From contig JAJDEJ010000210.1 of the NCBI GenBank assembly GCA_029259815.1, positions 1 to 64,000 of the forward strand: a stretch of 64,000 nt of DNA. Direction: 5' to 3'. Numbering within the stretch: position 1 is the first letter of the stretch; every line of letters starts with the position of its first letter. Origin of the DNA: Planctomycetaceae bacterium (GTDB lineage: Bacteria; Planctomycetota; Planctomycetia; Planctomycetales; Planctomycetaceae). A program made the translations under genes and the position numbers. The notes beneath the pieces were generated by a model that saw nothing but the letters and a program-made list of their open reading frames with translations, searched no databases and was not told the DNA's origin. Positions 29,470 through 39,159 of this stretch are shown here, piece after piece.

Positions 29470-30519
29470 TCAACATCCGCTGATCGCACTGCCGATGCGC
29501 CAGACACCTCGTTGGTCCTCAGCCGTGCCGTCGCATGCTTCGTAGAGCATGCGAAAGCCCCGGTCCGCTTGTTGACTTTGCGGATTCCAAATCACGCACA
29601 TCTCTGAGCACTTCGCAGCATTCCAGTCCGTCGATCCCGGTGAAAGGACCGGTTCGAACGCCTTTCGCCATTTCAGACCATCGTCAGACATCGCCGTCGC
29701 AATGTCGGCTCGCTTCGGTCCGCCGTATCCAGCGTAGTACATCCGATAGTCACCGCTCTGCAGACGCAATATCTCAGGAGCAAATGCGGTCAAGCGATCG
29801 AATGGCTGATCCGGGACGATGCGAACGCCATGCTCTTGCACGAACGTGAGGCCGCCGTCGTCGGACACAGCGCTGATGATCCCGACGCCGCGTGCGCTGC
29901 AATACAATCGGCATCGTCCGTCGTCGAGGAAGATGATTCGCGGAGCTGAAAGATTGCCTTTGCTCAGCCCAAACCGCGTTCCCTTCTCGACGGTCCAATG
30001 CAGGCCATCCTCAGAGATGGCGCTGCGGATCGAATTCTGTTTTGACTGTGGGCCGCCGCAACATTCATAGTACATGCGAAGGCCTCCACTGCCACCGGCC
30101 AGTGGGACGACCTCCGCAGAGACAACGCGATAGTCGCCCGCGCCTCCTTCCTGTGGAGAGAGCCGGACACCAGGTTCCGGGATCCAGTTCACACCGTCGG
30201 CTGAAGTGGCGCTGAGGATTCTCGATGTGGCGTTGTCGTAGTCGTTCGCGCCCTTTGGGAACTCGGCACGTGGCAGGATCTGGGTGTAGTACATCCGGTA
30301 ACCACCGCTTGGGAGAGCGACGACTCGTGGGCTCACCGCGCCACACAGTCCGGTACGTACTGATACATCCGGCCACTGCGCATCGGGCGAGGGATCGACG
30401 TCGCTATCTGGCGGGGCGTCAATCGCGATAGATTCGCTCGACCAGGAAATGCCCGGGTCAAAGGGGACAGTATGGACCAGCGGAGTTGCCGCGGCCGATT
30501 GAGTTAAATCGATCATCAT
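29470..30519 (-). CDS. GH43/GH130-like five-bladed beta-propeller protein
   Basis: A 349-residue protein with no evident signal peptide, composed of repeated blades. Each has a motif such as 'SADGVNWIP', 'SEDGLHWTV', 'SDDGGLTFVQ' or 'SDDGLKWRK' paired with 'YRMYYTQ', 'LRMYYECC', 'CRLYCSA', 'YRMYYAGY' or 'FRMLYEAC'. This is the pattern of five-bladed glycosidase/phosphorylase propellers (GH43/GH32/GH130-like). The catalytic acid set cannot be named by eye. The Asp/Trp-rich blades hint at sugar binding. It follows the CpdA-like gene with a TGATG stop-start overlap (start 30519; GTG at 30522 is possible), so they are co-translated. Whether it acts in the cytoplasm or is exported by another route is unclear. 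Confidence 0.75.
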   Translation of the reverse strand: MMIDLTQSAAATPLVHTVPFDPGISWSSESIAIDAPPDSDVDPSPDAQWPDVSVRTGLCGAVSPRVVALPSGGYRMYYTQILPRAEFPKGANDYDNATSRILSATSADGVNWIPEPGVRLSPQEGGAGDYRVVSAEVVPLAGGSGGLRMYYECCGGPQSKQNSIRSAISEDGLHWTVEKGTRFGLSKGNLSAPRIIFLDDGRCRLYCSARGVGIISAVSDDGGLTFVQEHGVRIVPDQPFDRLTAFAPEILRLQSGDYRMYYAGYGGPKRADIATAMSDDGLKWRKAFEPVLSPGSTDWNAAKCSEMCVIWNPQSQQADRGFRMLYEACDGTAEDQRGVWRIGSAISGC

Positions 30520-31319
30520 CACTTCCGTGGCACAGGGGCAGATGGTTTGTCCGGCAGCCGCACCACATGACTTTCGAAAACGCCGCCATCAAGTCGGAAG
30601 ATACGGAAGCCGGGCGGAATTGAGTCGCAGATCAATTCATCCTGGTGTGGGAGAAACTGAACGCCGGTGGATGGTGTCGTCAGGATTTGAACCCCCTGAA
30701 GAATTTCTGAGAACTCCTGATGGACGTGACCAGTGCAAATTGCTCGAATTTGTGAGCAGGAGCGCACAACTTCAATCAAGGCCTTCGCGTTGTGCAATCC
30801 AATACGGTCGAGCCAGGCCGAGTTGACTGGAACCGGCGGATGATGGATGAACAGAATCGTGGGCTGTGCGATGTGAGTCGACAACTCAGTGGCCAGCCAG
30901 TCCAGTTGGGTGTTGTCAATTCGTCCGTAGACTTCACCGTCAACATGTGAGTCCAGGCCAATCAGCCTCCAGCCAGCAGTCTCCTCTGAGAAGGTGATGA
31001 ATTCCGCGTTTGCCAGGACCAGTTCCGGAAAGACCTTGCGAATCGACGCTCGGTCGTCGTGATTGCCAGGGATCAGGCGGCAGCGAGACACCCAGTCGCC
31101 CAGCAATTCCCGCAGCTGTTCATAGGTTGCGAGTTGTTCGTCATGGGCCAAATCGCCGGTAAGGAGAATGAAGTCGAACTCGCACTCATCGGATTCGTCC
31201 TGCTCTCTTGCAAACCGCAACACGTCAATCAATGTGTTGCGAGTATTGACACCCTTGAGGACCGCATTTCGATCGGCCATCAGATGTAAGTCAGTGAGTT
31301 GCAGGATTTTGGAGGGCAT
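30519..31319 (-). CDS. CpdA-like class III phosphodiesterase
   Basis: A 266-residue cytoplasmic metallophosphoesterase resembling 3',5'-cyclic-AMP phosphodiesterase CpdA/Icc and related calcineurin-like enzymes. The metal-site blocks are intact: ILQLTDLHLM (D-x-H), FILLTGDLAHD (GD), RLIPGNHDDR (GNHD), FIHHPPVPV (H) and AICTGHVHQE (GHVH). Length is as usual for CpdA. Cyclic-nucleotide specificity is plausible but cannot be read from sequence alone. Start at 31319 (MPSKILQLTD) preferred because the CpdA fold begins directly with the D-x-H strand; an ATG at 31343 is in frame. Its stop overlaps the start of the GH43-like gene by one base. Confidence 0.88.
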   Translation of the reverse strand: MPSKILQLTDLHLMADRNAVLKGVNTRNTLIDVLRFAREQDESDECEFDFILLTGDLAHDEQLATYEQLRELLGDWVSRCRLIPGNHDDRASIRKVFPELVLANAEFITFSEETAGWRLIGLDSHVDGEVYGRIDNTQLDWLATELSTHIAQPTILFIHHPPVPVNSAWLDRIGLHNAKALIEVVRSCSQIRAICTGHVHQEFSEILQGVQILTTPSTGVQFLPHQDELICDSIPPGFRIFRLDGGVFESHVVRLPDKPSAPVPRK

Positions 31320-31453
31320 GCGATGCCTGTCGAGGTTCAGCATGAAGGGCTCACGCGGCGCGTGAGGGCGATGACGAAAACGAAATCATAGAATGTGCCA
31401 CACGCAATAGAAGTGGTCTCAGAGCCGGAATTCTGGCCACGGAACGTAACAAG

Positions 31454-34279
31454 CTAATTCGCAGTCTGTCCGAGGCAATGAAGCCGACCATCAGCAGTCG
31501 TCACCAGAATCTCGGGGATTCGATCGCCATCCAAATCCGCAATCACAGGTGATCCCACTCCGGCGCCCATGTTGACGTTCCAGAGAACTTCGCACCTGCC
31601 GTCAGTCTCCTTGAGCGCGTACAGCTTGCCGTCGCCGGATCCGCAGAGCAGTTCGGTTCGGCCGTCCGCGTCGAGGTCCAGCGTGGCGAAGTCGCTGATC
31701 CCGGGCGGGAGTCGCAGCGTCCAGCGGACGTTTCCACCGTGGTTGCTGGAGGAGACCTTCTCATCGGCAGGGCATGTCGGGCACTTCTCTTGAAGCGGGT
31801 GAGCGTCAAAGGCACGCAACAGACCGTCACTCTGGGTCGTCACCAGTTCGATCGTTCCGTCTCCGTCCAGATCCGCCAGGCCCGCTTTGCTGGCATGCGT
31901 CGTATCCCGGGTCAGTCCGTAGTGCCACACGGGAGAACCGTCGAACTTTGTCAGCAGAGTGAGTGCGTAAGCATTGTTGTGGAAGACAAGCGGCTGCTCG
32001 TTCTCAATGCGATCAACAACGATGGGCGTCGCATAGGCACCCCAGTGGCCCGGGACTGCCGCGGTGATGGTCGTGTTCGGTGTCAGCGAGCGGTTGTCCT
32101 TGACACTGATGACCTCATACCAATTCTCCGACGAGGCGATCAAGTCGTCGGCTCCATCGGCATCAAAGTCGCAAACGGCTGTCGGAAGATGCAAGACGAA
32201 GGTCGTCGAGGGGCTACGTTCGGGGCCCAAATAGTCTCGCCTCCAAAGTGGCTTGCCGCTGACCCCGTCATATGCGACGACGCGAGTGTTCTCGTAAGCA
32301 ACTCGATAGCGAACAACGAACCATCGACCGCTTCCCGTCCCCAGGCTGCCGGTGGGACCGAGAGCTGTTTCAGTCGTGCCGGTCGGAGGCAGGATCTGAA
32401 GCTCTCGGTTGCCCGCCGCATCGATCGCGACAATCTCGACAAGGCCATCGCTGTTTTCGAGTGGAGCGAGAAGCTCGTGTTCGCCATCGCCATCGAGGTC
32501 GGTCATGCACACGCCGAGTGACACGGGAGATTTCTCGATTAACACCTGTCGGTCGGAACCGTCTGCAGCGAGACTGATCAGGGCGCCGGAAAACTCTCGA
32601 ATGACAACCCGCATGCTGTCGCCGAACATGCCGATGATCGGCGGCGTGGCGGCATAAGCTTGCTGACGTGGAACCTGATACGAAACTCGATCCGCCCCGT
32701 TCTCGACCACGGTCAGTTGCAGACCGTCCCAGGAGTAGTCACGCGATGGCACCGCTGCCGGATTCAGTGCCGCATGATTCTCGACTCTTTGAATCTGCTC
32801 CAACGAATCACTCGTCAGCCGACAGCTCCAAACGCCATCTGGGAACCGCATCAGAAATGCTCTGCTGCCTGGATGGTCTCGCCAAAGCGGCATGTTCACG
32901 CTCGAACTGCGAGCACCAACTGCCCTCGCCAGATGGCCTTCTAATGGTGCCGGCATCACCAAGGGAGTGACGTCCTCACCATGCCAGCGATCAATGAATC
33001 CTTCGCCGGTCCAATTGCAGATCCGCAGTACGTTCTTGCCCTCGCGAAGGAGAATCTCGGGAGGATCAACACCGTCGAGGTCGTCAACGGTGAGCACAGT
33101 TTGGTCGGCTTCATCGTAGACACGCTCTCCGTCGTTGGCGCCAAAGATGACGAGGTGAACCTTCTTGTCAGCGTGTTCATTCGTCACAGCGGCCAGGATC
33201 TCGACTTCTCCGTCCCCGTCCAGATCGATGAATGGATCGGGGGCTGCCCGATCGATCTTTACTTGGGATTGGTATTGGTTCTCGACATCGCCGACAACGC
33301 GTTTCCACTGACTCTGCGCTGTCTTGCCGTCCTGCGTAACAACTTGAACACCAGGGATCATCGGATTGATCATCAACAGTGACGGCAGTTCACCCTCAGC
33401 CAGAGGCATGGCCGCTGTCGCTGCCCAGTATGTGCGAATTTGTGGTCCCCACGTCATCTGCATCGTCTTTTCGCCCGACGACAGGTCGTAAACCCACATG
33501 GCTTCGTGTGAGATCATCACCATGTCGGTCTGCCCGTCACCATTCATATCAGCGAACAGGTGCAGCGGTGCGTAAATCGTGCCTTCTTCCTCCGCGTGAA
33601 AACGCACCTTCGGCGCATCCACTCCATCTTCAAAGCTCCACAAGTAACCGACACCGCGCTGATCGCTGCCACCAAATCGCTTTTCCGAATCCCCGCTCCA
33701 CCAGGCACATAGCTGCTCGCCCGGTACGCCCGGCAAAATTTTGCCAAAGCGTTCGTAACGTCCAAACACATTTTCGCACGAGTAGAGAAGCGTGGCATCT
33801 CCTGTTGTGCCGCTGACCATGTACCGGTGATGTGCGACACCGGTGCTCGATGCGATCAGTAAACCTCGCGTGCCGTCGCCGGCAAAGTCGCGAATTTGAA
33901 TCACCTGTGGCTGGGAGAATTGCTGCGTTTCCCAGATCGAGTCTCCTTGCACACTTTGGCAGATGAGCCGATCGGGGAGCACACGCAGTAGCTCGTCACG
34001 ACCGTCTCCGTTCACGTCGACCAATTGCGCTTGTTCGGTGCTCGCGCTCGCGCCGCCGAGATCGCTCGTCCATCGCTTGTGCGGCGCCTCCGCGAGACCT
34101 CCGGACAAGGGCGAGAACCCAGTCAACCCCGGATCGCGACGATAGGCAGGCCACTCCGCAGCAGAGACGGCAGACGAAGTTTGTCTCAGATCCCTTACCG
34201 AATCTTGAGCCGTGGAACCGCCAACCAGACCAGCCGTCACGACTGCGGCCACAACAAACTGCCCGCCCATACCGCTCAT
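31454..34279 (-). CDS. Large secreted FG-GAP/VCBS beta-propeller protein
   Basis: A 941-residue exported protein. Signal peptide: MSGMGGQFVVAAVVTAGLVG, cleaved near TAQ|DS. The body is made of FG-GAP/VCBS-type repeats with the Ca-binding D-x-D-x-D-G signature in successive blades: DVNGDGRDELLRV, DMNGDGQTDMVMI, DLDGDGEVEILAA, DLDGDGEHELLAP, DFDADGADDLIAS, DLDGDGTIELVTT, DLDADGRTELLCG and DLDGDRIPEILVT. At least eight blades are present, more than one seven-bladed ring needs. Integrin-like propellers of this type bind ligands in a calcium-dependent way, and no catalytic domain is evident. A short Cys pair (CPTCPADE) interrupts a late loop. Start at 34279 fits the signal peptide; an in-frame start 32 codons earlier is unlikely. 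Confidence 0.88.
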   Translation of the reverse strand: MSGMGGQFVVAAVVTAGLVGGSTAQDSVRDLRQTSSAVSAAEWPAYRRDPGLTGFSPLSGGLAEAPHKRWTSDLGGASASTEQAQLVDVNGDGRDELLRVLPDRLICQSVQGDSIWETQQFSQPQVIQIRDFAGDGTRGLLIASSTGVAHHRYMVSGTTGDATLLYSCENVFGRYERFGKILPGVPGEQLCAWWSGDSEKRFGGSDQRGVGYLWSFEDGVDAPKVRFHAEEEGTIYAPLHLFADMNGDGQTDMVMISHEAMWVYDLSSGEKTMQMTWGPQIRTYWAATAAMPLAEGELPSLLMINPMIPGVQVVTQDGKTAQSQWKRVVGDVENQYQSQVKIDRAAPDPFIDLDGDGEVEILAAVTNEHADKKVHLVIFGANDGERVYDEADQTVLTVDDLDGVDPPEILLREGKNVLRICNWTGEGFIDRWHGEDVTPLVMPAPLEGHLARAVGARSSSVNMPLWRDHPGSRAFLMRFPDGVWSCRLTSDSLEQIQRVENHAALNPAAVPSRDYSWDGLQLTVVENGADRVSYQVPRQQAYAATPPIIGMFGDSMRVVIREFSGALISLAADGSDRQVLIEKSPVSLGVCMTDLDGDGEHELLAPLENSDGLVEIVAIDAAGNRELQILPPTGTTETALGPTGSLGTGSGRWFVVRYRVAYENTRVVAYDGVSGKPLWRRDYLGPERSPSTTFVLHLPTAVCDFDADGADDLIASSENWYEVISVKDNRSLTPNTTITAAVPGHWGAYATPIVVDRIENEQPLVFHNNAYALTLLTKFDGSPVWHYGLTRDTTHASKAGLADLDGDGTIELVTTQSDGLLRAFDAHPLQEKCPTCPADEKVSSSNHGGNVRWTLRLPPGISDFATLDLDADGRTELLCGSGDGKLYALKETDGRCEVLWNVNMGAGVGSPVIADLDGDRIPEILVTTADGRLHCLGQTAN

Positions 34280-34756
34280 CGGTCGACCCGTCGAGGAATC
34301 ATGAGAAGTTGACGTCGTCTCCAGTAACGATCGCTCGCCAATTGTAGCTGAACGACCGATGGCCACCTTTCGCAATTCGACCCGCGCCTGCCAATGCTGG
34401 GGAAGTTCAAATCACGAACTCAATGCGCCTCGAAGAATACCTGAGCCACGACCCGTACGCCAACGTCCTTCCAGTCCCGAACTGGGTCAAGAAAGGGGCA
34501 ACCACAGATATCAACGGTGTCAGAGCAGCTGCCCGCGAGAGATGCGTCTGTTGAACGACGTGCGGCCGAGGCGATCGTTGTCCAACTGCTCCCGGACTCG
34601 CTTCGACTTCTGCGAGCCGAAGACTGAGGCTCGAATGCCTCGAAACAACGGTCAGACCGGCCTCAGCGCATCGCGGAAATTCCGAGACTCTCCTTCGCCC
34701 ATCAAGGACTATGGAAACTCTCATCACTCATGAACCAACTTTGGGGGAGCATGCCA
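34280..34756. other. Intergenic region upstream of FG-GAP gene and past the act operon
   Basis: No gene is supported in these 477 bp. An open minus-strand frame (34407-34727) has no motif or ribosome-binding site. The promoter for the FG-GAP gene should lie at its lower end. No terminator-like hairpin was seen directly downstream of the GYD gene. Confidence 0.45.
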
Positions 34757-35050
34757 CTACACAACTTTTGCGGCAATGGCTTTGAATTCGGCAGTGTCGA
34801 AGGCGCGGAGCATAGTCGTCTGAACCATTGCCTTCTTGCGAAGACCAAGAACCAGCGAGACGGCCGTCGCCTCATCAGGGGCCGAGAACACGACCACTCC
34901 GTCCACCGGACCCAACGTCCAGGACAAGAACTCGACGCTTCCGCCGACAGCTTCGATGGCTTTGCGAAAGGCTTCCGCACGTGACGTCGAGTCATTGATC
35001 CCGGACACACCTTGTTCCGTGAAATTCAGCAGCAAAACATAGCGACTCAT
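34757..35050 (-). CDS. GYD-domain small protein at the end of the act gene run
   Basis: A 97-residue cytoplasmic protein of the GYD domain family (dimeric alpha/beta-barrel-like, name from its Gly-Tyr-Asp-type motif). The pattern is MSRYVLLLNFTEQGVSGI, then AIEAVGGSVEFLSWTLGPVD, then GVVVFSAPDEATAVSLVL. In this copy the motif residues are LGPVDGVVV. Function is unknown for the family. The gene lies 45 bp past actF on the same strand, with AGAGAG before its ATG, so it is probably in the same transcript. No membrane segment. It may be a regulator or ligand-binding accessory to respiration; that is conjecture from position only. Confidence 0.75.
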   Translation of the reverse strand: MSRYVLLLNFTEQGVSGINDSTSRAEAFRKAIEAVGGSVEFLSWTLGPVDGVVVFSAPDEATAVSLVLGLRKKAMVQTTMLRAFDTAEFKAIAAKVV

Positions 35051-35095
35051 GGGATTCTCTCTTTCGTTGTTGATTAACTGTGAAATGCCTGTCCA

Positions 35096-36262
35096 TCAGG
35101 CGTGGTAGTGCAGACTGGCAACGAGATCCGGGTCCCCGGCAGGCACGGGAGGAGCGGCGGAAAACGATCGGAAGAACAACCAACTGGCGAGTCCGCACGG
35201 GATGGCCACTGAGGCCAGTTCCGGAAGCCCGAATAACGGCGTCGTTCCAATGACCGGAGGGAAGATCATCACTGACAGATCAACCCAACGACCGATGAGC
35301 ACTACGACGCAGACACGCAACATGATGCTCTCGCTCCGCTTCGAGGGGCGAGGAAGCAGGGCGAAGAACGGGATGATCCAGTTCAGCACCAGACTCCCCA
35401 CCACAACCGGGGCCCACGGACCGTGGAGTCGGGGGATGAAGTAGGACGTTTCTTCGGGGATGTTCGAGTACCAGATCAGCATGTACTGGCTGAACCAGAT
35501 GTACATCCAGAAGCAACTGAAGCCCATCAGCAGCTTGCCGAGATCGTGCAGATGCTCGTCGGTGAAGATGCCCTCCAGCGGCCCCATTCGCCGCAGGCAG
35601 ATGCAAGCGATGATCATCGCAGCCAGTGTCGCCATGATGAGTCCGGAAAACTGGTAGACGCCCCACATCGTGCTGAACCACAGCGGCTCCAGTGCCATGA
35701 TCCAGTCCACCCCGGCCAGCGAAATCGTAATCGCGAAGACCCCCAGGAACAGCACCGACACGCCAGTGTTGATGGGAACATTCGACACGCCGGCACGAGT
35801 GTCCTGACGTCGTGAATTCCACACGAGGATTCGCGCCAAGACGATCCACAATAGGACAAACGCCACGGCTCGGACTGCGAAGAACTTTGACGAGAGCCAG
35901 AGTTCCTTGAACCAGAATGTCCCCGGACCGCCATGCCCGTGGTGATGCCAGGCATACTGAGGCAGACGAAGTGCCACCGCCACGAGCACGAGGACCCCGG
36001 CGACCGGCAGCAAGCCGGTCAATGCTTCGGGAACCCTGCGGAAAGCGACGCTCCAACTGGCACCGCAGACATTCGTCAGCGCGATGAACAATGCCCCGCC
36101 GAGTCCGAGGGTGATCAGGTAGTACGACAGAAGCAGCAGATTCGCCCAGGCACGATCCGGGGAGACCACGGCAGTGACTCCGAGAATGACCGCTCCAACG
36201 ACTACGACGGCCATCAGCTTGCGAAGGAACGCCGGTGCAACTGCGAGTTGAGGTGAGTTCAT
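35096..36262 (-). CDS. actF: Alternative complex III quinone-binding subunit ActF
   Basis: A 388-residue integral membrane protein, an NrfD/PsrC-like subunit of alternative complex III (quinol:cytochrome c oxidoreductase). About ten membrane helices are visible. Family-typical segments include YYLITLGLGGALFIALTNVC, GASWSVAFRRVPEAL, FFAVRAVAFVLLWIVL, AGVDWIMALEPLWFSTMWGV, LGKLLMGFSCFWMYIWFSQY and MLIWYSNIPEETSYF. ActC and ActF are homologous and build the membrane arms, with quinol oxidation mainly associated with ActC. The start overlaps the stop of actE by 4 nt (ATGA). Length and gene order (after actE) match known act operons. Regulation is presumably that of the whole run. Confidence 0.93.
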   Translation of the reverse strand: MNSPQLAVAPAFLRKLMAVVVVGAVILGVTAVVSPDRAWANLLLLSYYLITLGLGGALFIALTNVCGASWSVAFRRVPEALTGLLPVAGVLVLVAVALRLPQYAWHHHGHGGPGTFWFKELWLSSKFFAVRAVAFVLLWIVLARILVWNSRRQDTRAGVSNVPINTGVSVLFLGVFAITISLAGVDWIMALEPLWFSTMWGVYQFSGLIMATLAAMIIACICLRRMGPLEGIFTDEHLHDLGKLLMGFSCFWMYIWFSQYMLIWYSNIPEETSYFIPRLHGPWAPVVVGSLVLNWIIPFFALLPRPSKRSESIMLRVCVVVLIGRWVDLSVMIFPPVIGTTPLFGLPELASVAIPCGLASWLFFRSFSAAPPVPAGDPDLVASLHYHA

Positions 36263-37023
36263 GGTTGTCCCTCCTCAGTCTCGGAGGGTGAGTTTGCGTC
36301 AGAGGGTTCGATGGATGGCTCGAGGGTCGCAGCCGCTGCCTGCTGCACACTCTCTGCGGCTCCTTGTTGGAGGCTGCGGACATAATTGATGACGTCCCAA
36401 CGACGATCCCGCGAGATTTGTGCGGCCATGGGGGCCATGCTGCCTTGGCCATAGGTGAGAATGTGAAAGAGTTGTCCATCCTTCATCTGGGCGGACTTCC
36501 CCGTGGTCAGCGGCGGAGGGGGCGGAAAGCCTCGTTTCGCGACTGGCCCGTCACCCGCACCAGTGGGGCCATGACAGGAGACACACGAGACGCTGTAAAC
36601 TTCAGCACCACGCTGTTCGGACGCTTGCAACCGTTGGACGTGATCGGGCACACTCGGCTGTCCGCCGTCACTTGGTTTGCCACCCGGTTGCTCGTCGTCT
36701 ACGACGGTCTCCTCGATCGAAACTGGTGACTCGCTTGTGTACGGATTCTGCAACTCCTCTCCGGCTCGCACGGCGTCTTCCTTCGTCGCCGAGTAGTAAA
36801 GCGGGAACTCCCCACGGGCGATTGTGCCTTCAACGGGGGCTTGGAGTGTGCGGCCATTGGGAAACACTGTGCTGACCGAATAAGCACTCGACGCGGGCGA
36901 GCGTTTCATCTCCGGCAGGAACTCGACGTTTGGTTGCGAATGATCGACGTTGATCGCTGCCGCCAGCAACACGACGACCAACAACAGACACGCCAGAGCG
37001 ATGTTTGTCCGGCTGAGGTTCAC
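36259..37023 (-). CDS. actE: Alternative complex III monohaem cytochrome c subunit ActE
   Basis: A 254-residue membrane-anchored monohaem cytochrome c, subunit E of alternative complex III and probable electron outlet to soluble cytochromes or oxidases. An N-terminal helix (residues 5-24, IALACLLLVVVLLAAAI) is followed by the ActE-type segment VEFLPEMKRSPASSAYS. The haem motif C147-V-S-C-H151 lies within RGAEVYSVSCVSCHGPTGAG, with a probable Met ligand in YGQGSMAPMAAQI. A Pro/Asp/Gly-rich linker precedes the haem domain. The GTG at 37023 is chosen because a strong AAGGAGGAG lies 7 nt upstream; an ATG further upstream has none. The gap to actD (229 bp) is unusually large for this operon and holds a palindromic repeat. 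Confidence 0.9.
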   Translation of the reverse strand: MNLSRTNIALACLLLVVVLLAAAINVDHSQPNVEFLPEMKRSPASSAYSVSTVFPNGRTLQAPVEGTIARGEFPLYYSATKEDAVRAGEELQNPYTSESPVSIEETVVDDEQPGGKPSDGGQPSVPDHVQRLQASEQRGAEVYSVSCVSCHGPTGAGDGPVAKRGFPPPPPLTTGKSAQMKDGQLFHILTYGQGSMAPMAAQISRDRRWDVINYVRSLQQGAAESVQQAAAATLEPSIEPSDANSPSETEEGQP

Positions 37024-37056
37024 GAGAAATCTCCTCCTTCGCTGGTGAACTCGCAT

Positions 37057-37226
37057 CCCTCTCCCCTTGGGGGAGAGGGACAGCCTTCGAGCGGAGCGAC
37101 GAAGGCAGGGTGAGGGGTCCGCGCTTCAGATCGTTCACCCAAATCCAGAGGCCGCCAACCCCTCACCCTGCTTGAATGCCTGCGGCTTCCAAGCGGTCCC
37201 ACTCCCCCAAGGGGAGAGGGGCAGGG
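37057..37226. repeat. 170-bp nested palindromic repeat inside the act operon
   Basis: The outer hairpins are CCCTCTCCCC-TT-GGGGGAGAGGG at 37057-37079 and a matching CTCCCCC/GGGGAGAGGGG unit near 37202-37221. Between them CAGGGTGAGGGGT and ACCCCTCACCCTG form another stem. It is a BIME-like nested element between actD and actE and encodes nothing. Such a structure could tune read-through or mRNA stability between the two. Confidence 0.65.
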
Positions 37227-37252
37227 AATCGGTCTCCCGAGTTCTTGCACAG

Positions 37253-37771
37253 TCATTGTGTACGCTCCATTGTCTCAACCACGTTGAACTCCTGAAGAAA
37301 ACGTTCGGCGGACGGGACATCGAACGCCGCATCCGCTTCGTCGATGACCAGCACAAAGCGGTCATCGGTTGCTCGCGGGTAGACCACTTTCGGTTTCTTG
37401 CCGGGCCACAGTCGGCTTACTCCGAACAAGGCGAACACCGATCCAAAACCCGCCAACAGCACGGCCGCTTCGAACGCCACTGGGACGTCGGAGGGAAGTG
37501 AATTCCAAGGTTTGCCACCGACATCGATGGGCCACGTGATCGACGCTGTCCAGTGTTCGAACCACAGCATGCCGAGCGCCCCCGTCATTCCACAGATGAA
37601 ACAAACCCACGTCAACCGGGAGGGCTTCAGGCCCATCGCATGATCCAGCCCATGCACGGCATAGGGGGTGAAGGCATCGAGAATCCGCCAGCCTTTCTGG
37701 CGCACCGCCTCTGTGGCGGCCAATAGGTCGTCTTCGTGGTCAAACGACGCCAAAAGAACACGGTCACTCAT
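37253..37771 (-). CDS. actD: Alternative complex III subunit ActD (DUF3341)
   Basis: A 172-residue DUF3341 protein, subunit D of alternative complex III, anchored by two membrane helices (residues about 50-72 and 99-121). An alpha/beta N-terminal domain reads [33 protein letters not shown], and [16 protein letters not shown] precedes the first helix, as is typical. The cytoplasmic C-terminal part ([20 protein letters not shown]) completes the domain. Its start overlaps the stop of actC by 4 nt (ATGA), and GAGGAGC stands 7 nt upstream. No cofactor ligands are expected. The subunit is structural, holding the membrane arm. Confidence 0.92.
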   Translation of the reverse strand: MSDRVLLASFDHEDDLLAATEAVRQKGWRILDAFTPYAVHGLDHAMGLKPSRLTWVCFICGMTGALGMLWFEHWTASITWPIDVGGKPWNSLPSDVPVAFEAAVLLAGFGSVFALFGVSRLWPGKKPKVVYPRATDDRFVLVIDEADAAFDVPSAERFLQEFNVVETMERTQ

Positions 37772-39159
37772 GCGGCTTGCTCCTCGACAGGCGTTGTGGT
37801 TGACCCGCGCTTCTTGAGATGGGCGGCCCCTTTGACTTCAGCAATCGCGATCGCGGGGGCGATGCGGCAGAACAACAGGAAGCACGTGAAGAACAGTCCG
37901 AAGCTGCCAATGAACGTCGCGATTTCGATCGATGTCGGCACGTAGTGCGCCCAACTCGACGGCAGAAAATCGCGATGCAGACTGGTGACAATAATTACGA
38001 AACGCTCAAACCACATGCCGACGTTCACCAGGATTACGATCACAAACACCAGCGGCAGCGTGGTGCGGACTTTCTTGATCCAGAGGAATTGAGGCACCAG
38101 CACGTTGCAGGTCACCATCGTCCAGTAGGCCCAGCTCATCGGCCCGAGGGCGCGATTCTTGAACACGAACTGCTCATAGGGGTTGCCGCTGTAGAGAGCC
38201 ATAAAGAACTCGGTCCCGTAGGCCAGTCCCACGATGCACCCCATCGAGAGCATCAGCAGACTCATCCGCTCGATGTGCTTCATGGTGACGTAGTCTTCGA
38301 GGTGCATCGTCTTGCGGGCGATGATCATCAGCGTGATCACCATCGCCAGTCCGCTGAAAATGGCTCCTGCGACGAAATATGGCGGGAAGATGGTTGTGTG
38401 CCAGCCGGGGATGACCGACGTTGCGAAATCCATACTCACGATCGTGTGCACCGAGAAGACAAGTGGCGTCGCCAGACCGGCGAGCAGCATGTAGACCGTT
38501 TCGTAACGATGCCACGTGCGGGCCGAACCATCCCAGCCGAGCGACAGGAATGAGGTGATCCGCTTTCGCCAGCCGGGCTGAGATCGATCACGAATCGTCG
38601 CCAGATCGGGGATCAGGCCGACGTACCAGAAGACGGCTGAGATCAGCAGATAGGTCGAGATCGCGAACACGTCCCAGAGCAGGGGCGACTTGAAGTTGAC
38701 CCACAGCGAGCCGCGCGTATTGGGATAGGGGATCATCCAGTAGGCCAGCCACGTGCGGCCCATGTGAATCAGTGGGAAGATGCCCGCACACATCACGGCG
38801 AACAGCGTCATTGCCTCAGCCGATCGATTAACTGCGGTGCGCCATTTCTGACGGAACAGAAACAGGACTGCGGAGATCAGCGTGCCCGCATGTCCGATGC
38901 CGACCCAGAATACGAAGTTCGTGATGTCGAAACCCCAGCCGACCGTCTTGTTCAATCCCCAGGTGCCGATGCCGGTGGCGATCTGATACCAGACCGCTGC
39001 CACACCGACGAGTAGGGCGACGAGTGATACGGAGAACGCGGCCCACCACAGTCCGGAGGGCCGGGCGTCCATCGGTGCGCAAATGTCGCGGGTGACATCA
39101 CCAAGCGACTTGTCACCAGTAACGAGCGGCGGTCGTCGGGAGTTGGTCGGCTCAGACAT
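37768..39159 (-). CDS. actC: Alternative complex III quinone-binding subunit ActC (NrfD family)
   Basis: A 463-residue, about ten-helix NrfD/PsrC-family protein: the quinol-binding membrane subunit of alternative complex III. Recognisable segments include [97 protein letters not shown] and [20 protein letters not shown]-like residues. His and Asp residues in these helices form the quinol pocket in homologues. The ATG at 39159 is preceded by GGAGGGAGG and overlaps the end of actB by 8 nt; it overlaps actD by 4 nt. Gene order A-B-C-D-E-F matches known operons. Confidence 0.93.
   Translation of the reverse strand: MSEPTNSRRPPLVTGDKSLGDVTRDICAPMDARPSGLWWAAFSVSLVALLVGVAAVWYQIATGIGTWGLNKTVGWGFDITNFVFWVGIGHAGTLISAVLFLFRQKWRTAVNRSAEAMTLFAVMCAGIFPLIHMGRTWLAYWMIPYPNTRGSLWVNFKSPLLWDVFAISTYLLISAVFWYVGLIPDLATIRDRSQPGWRKRITSFLSLGWDGSARTWHRYETVYMLLAGLATPLVFSVHTIVSMDFATSVIPGWHTTIFPPYFVAGAIFSGLAMVITLMIIARKTMHLEDYVTMKHIERMSLLMLSMGCIVGLAYGTEFFMALYSGNPYEQFVFKNRALGPMSWAYWTMVTCNVLVPQFLWIKKVRTTLPLVFVIVILVNVGMWFERFVIIVTSLHRDFLPSSWAHYVPTSIEIATFIGSFGLFFTCFLLFCRIAPAIAIAEVKGAAHLKKRGSTTTPVEEQAA

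Noticed and set aside
35280-36479. Minus-strand open frame of 399 codons overlapping actF and actE
   Set aside because: It is in another frame of two clear membrane/cytochrome genes and its product is Arg/His/Pro/Ser-rich without any recognisable domain.
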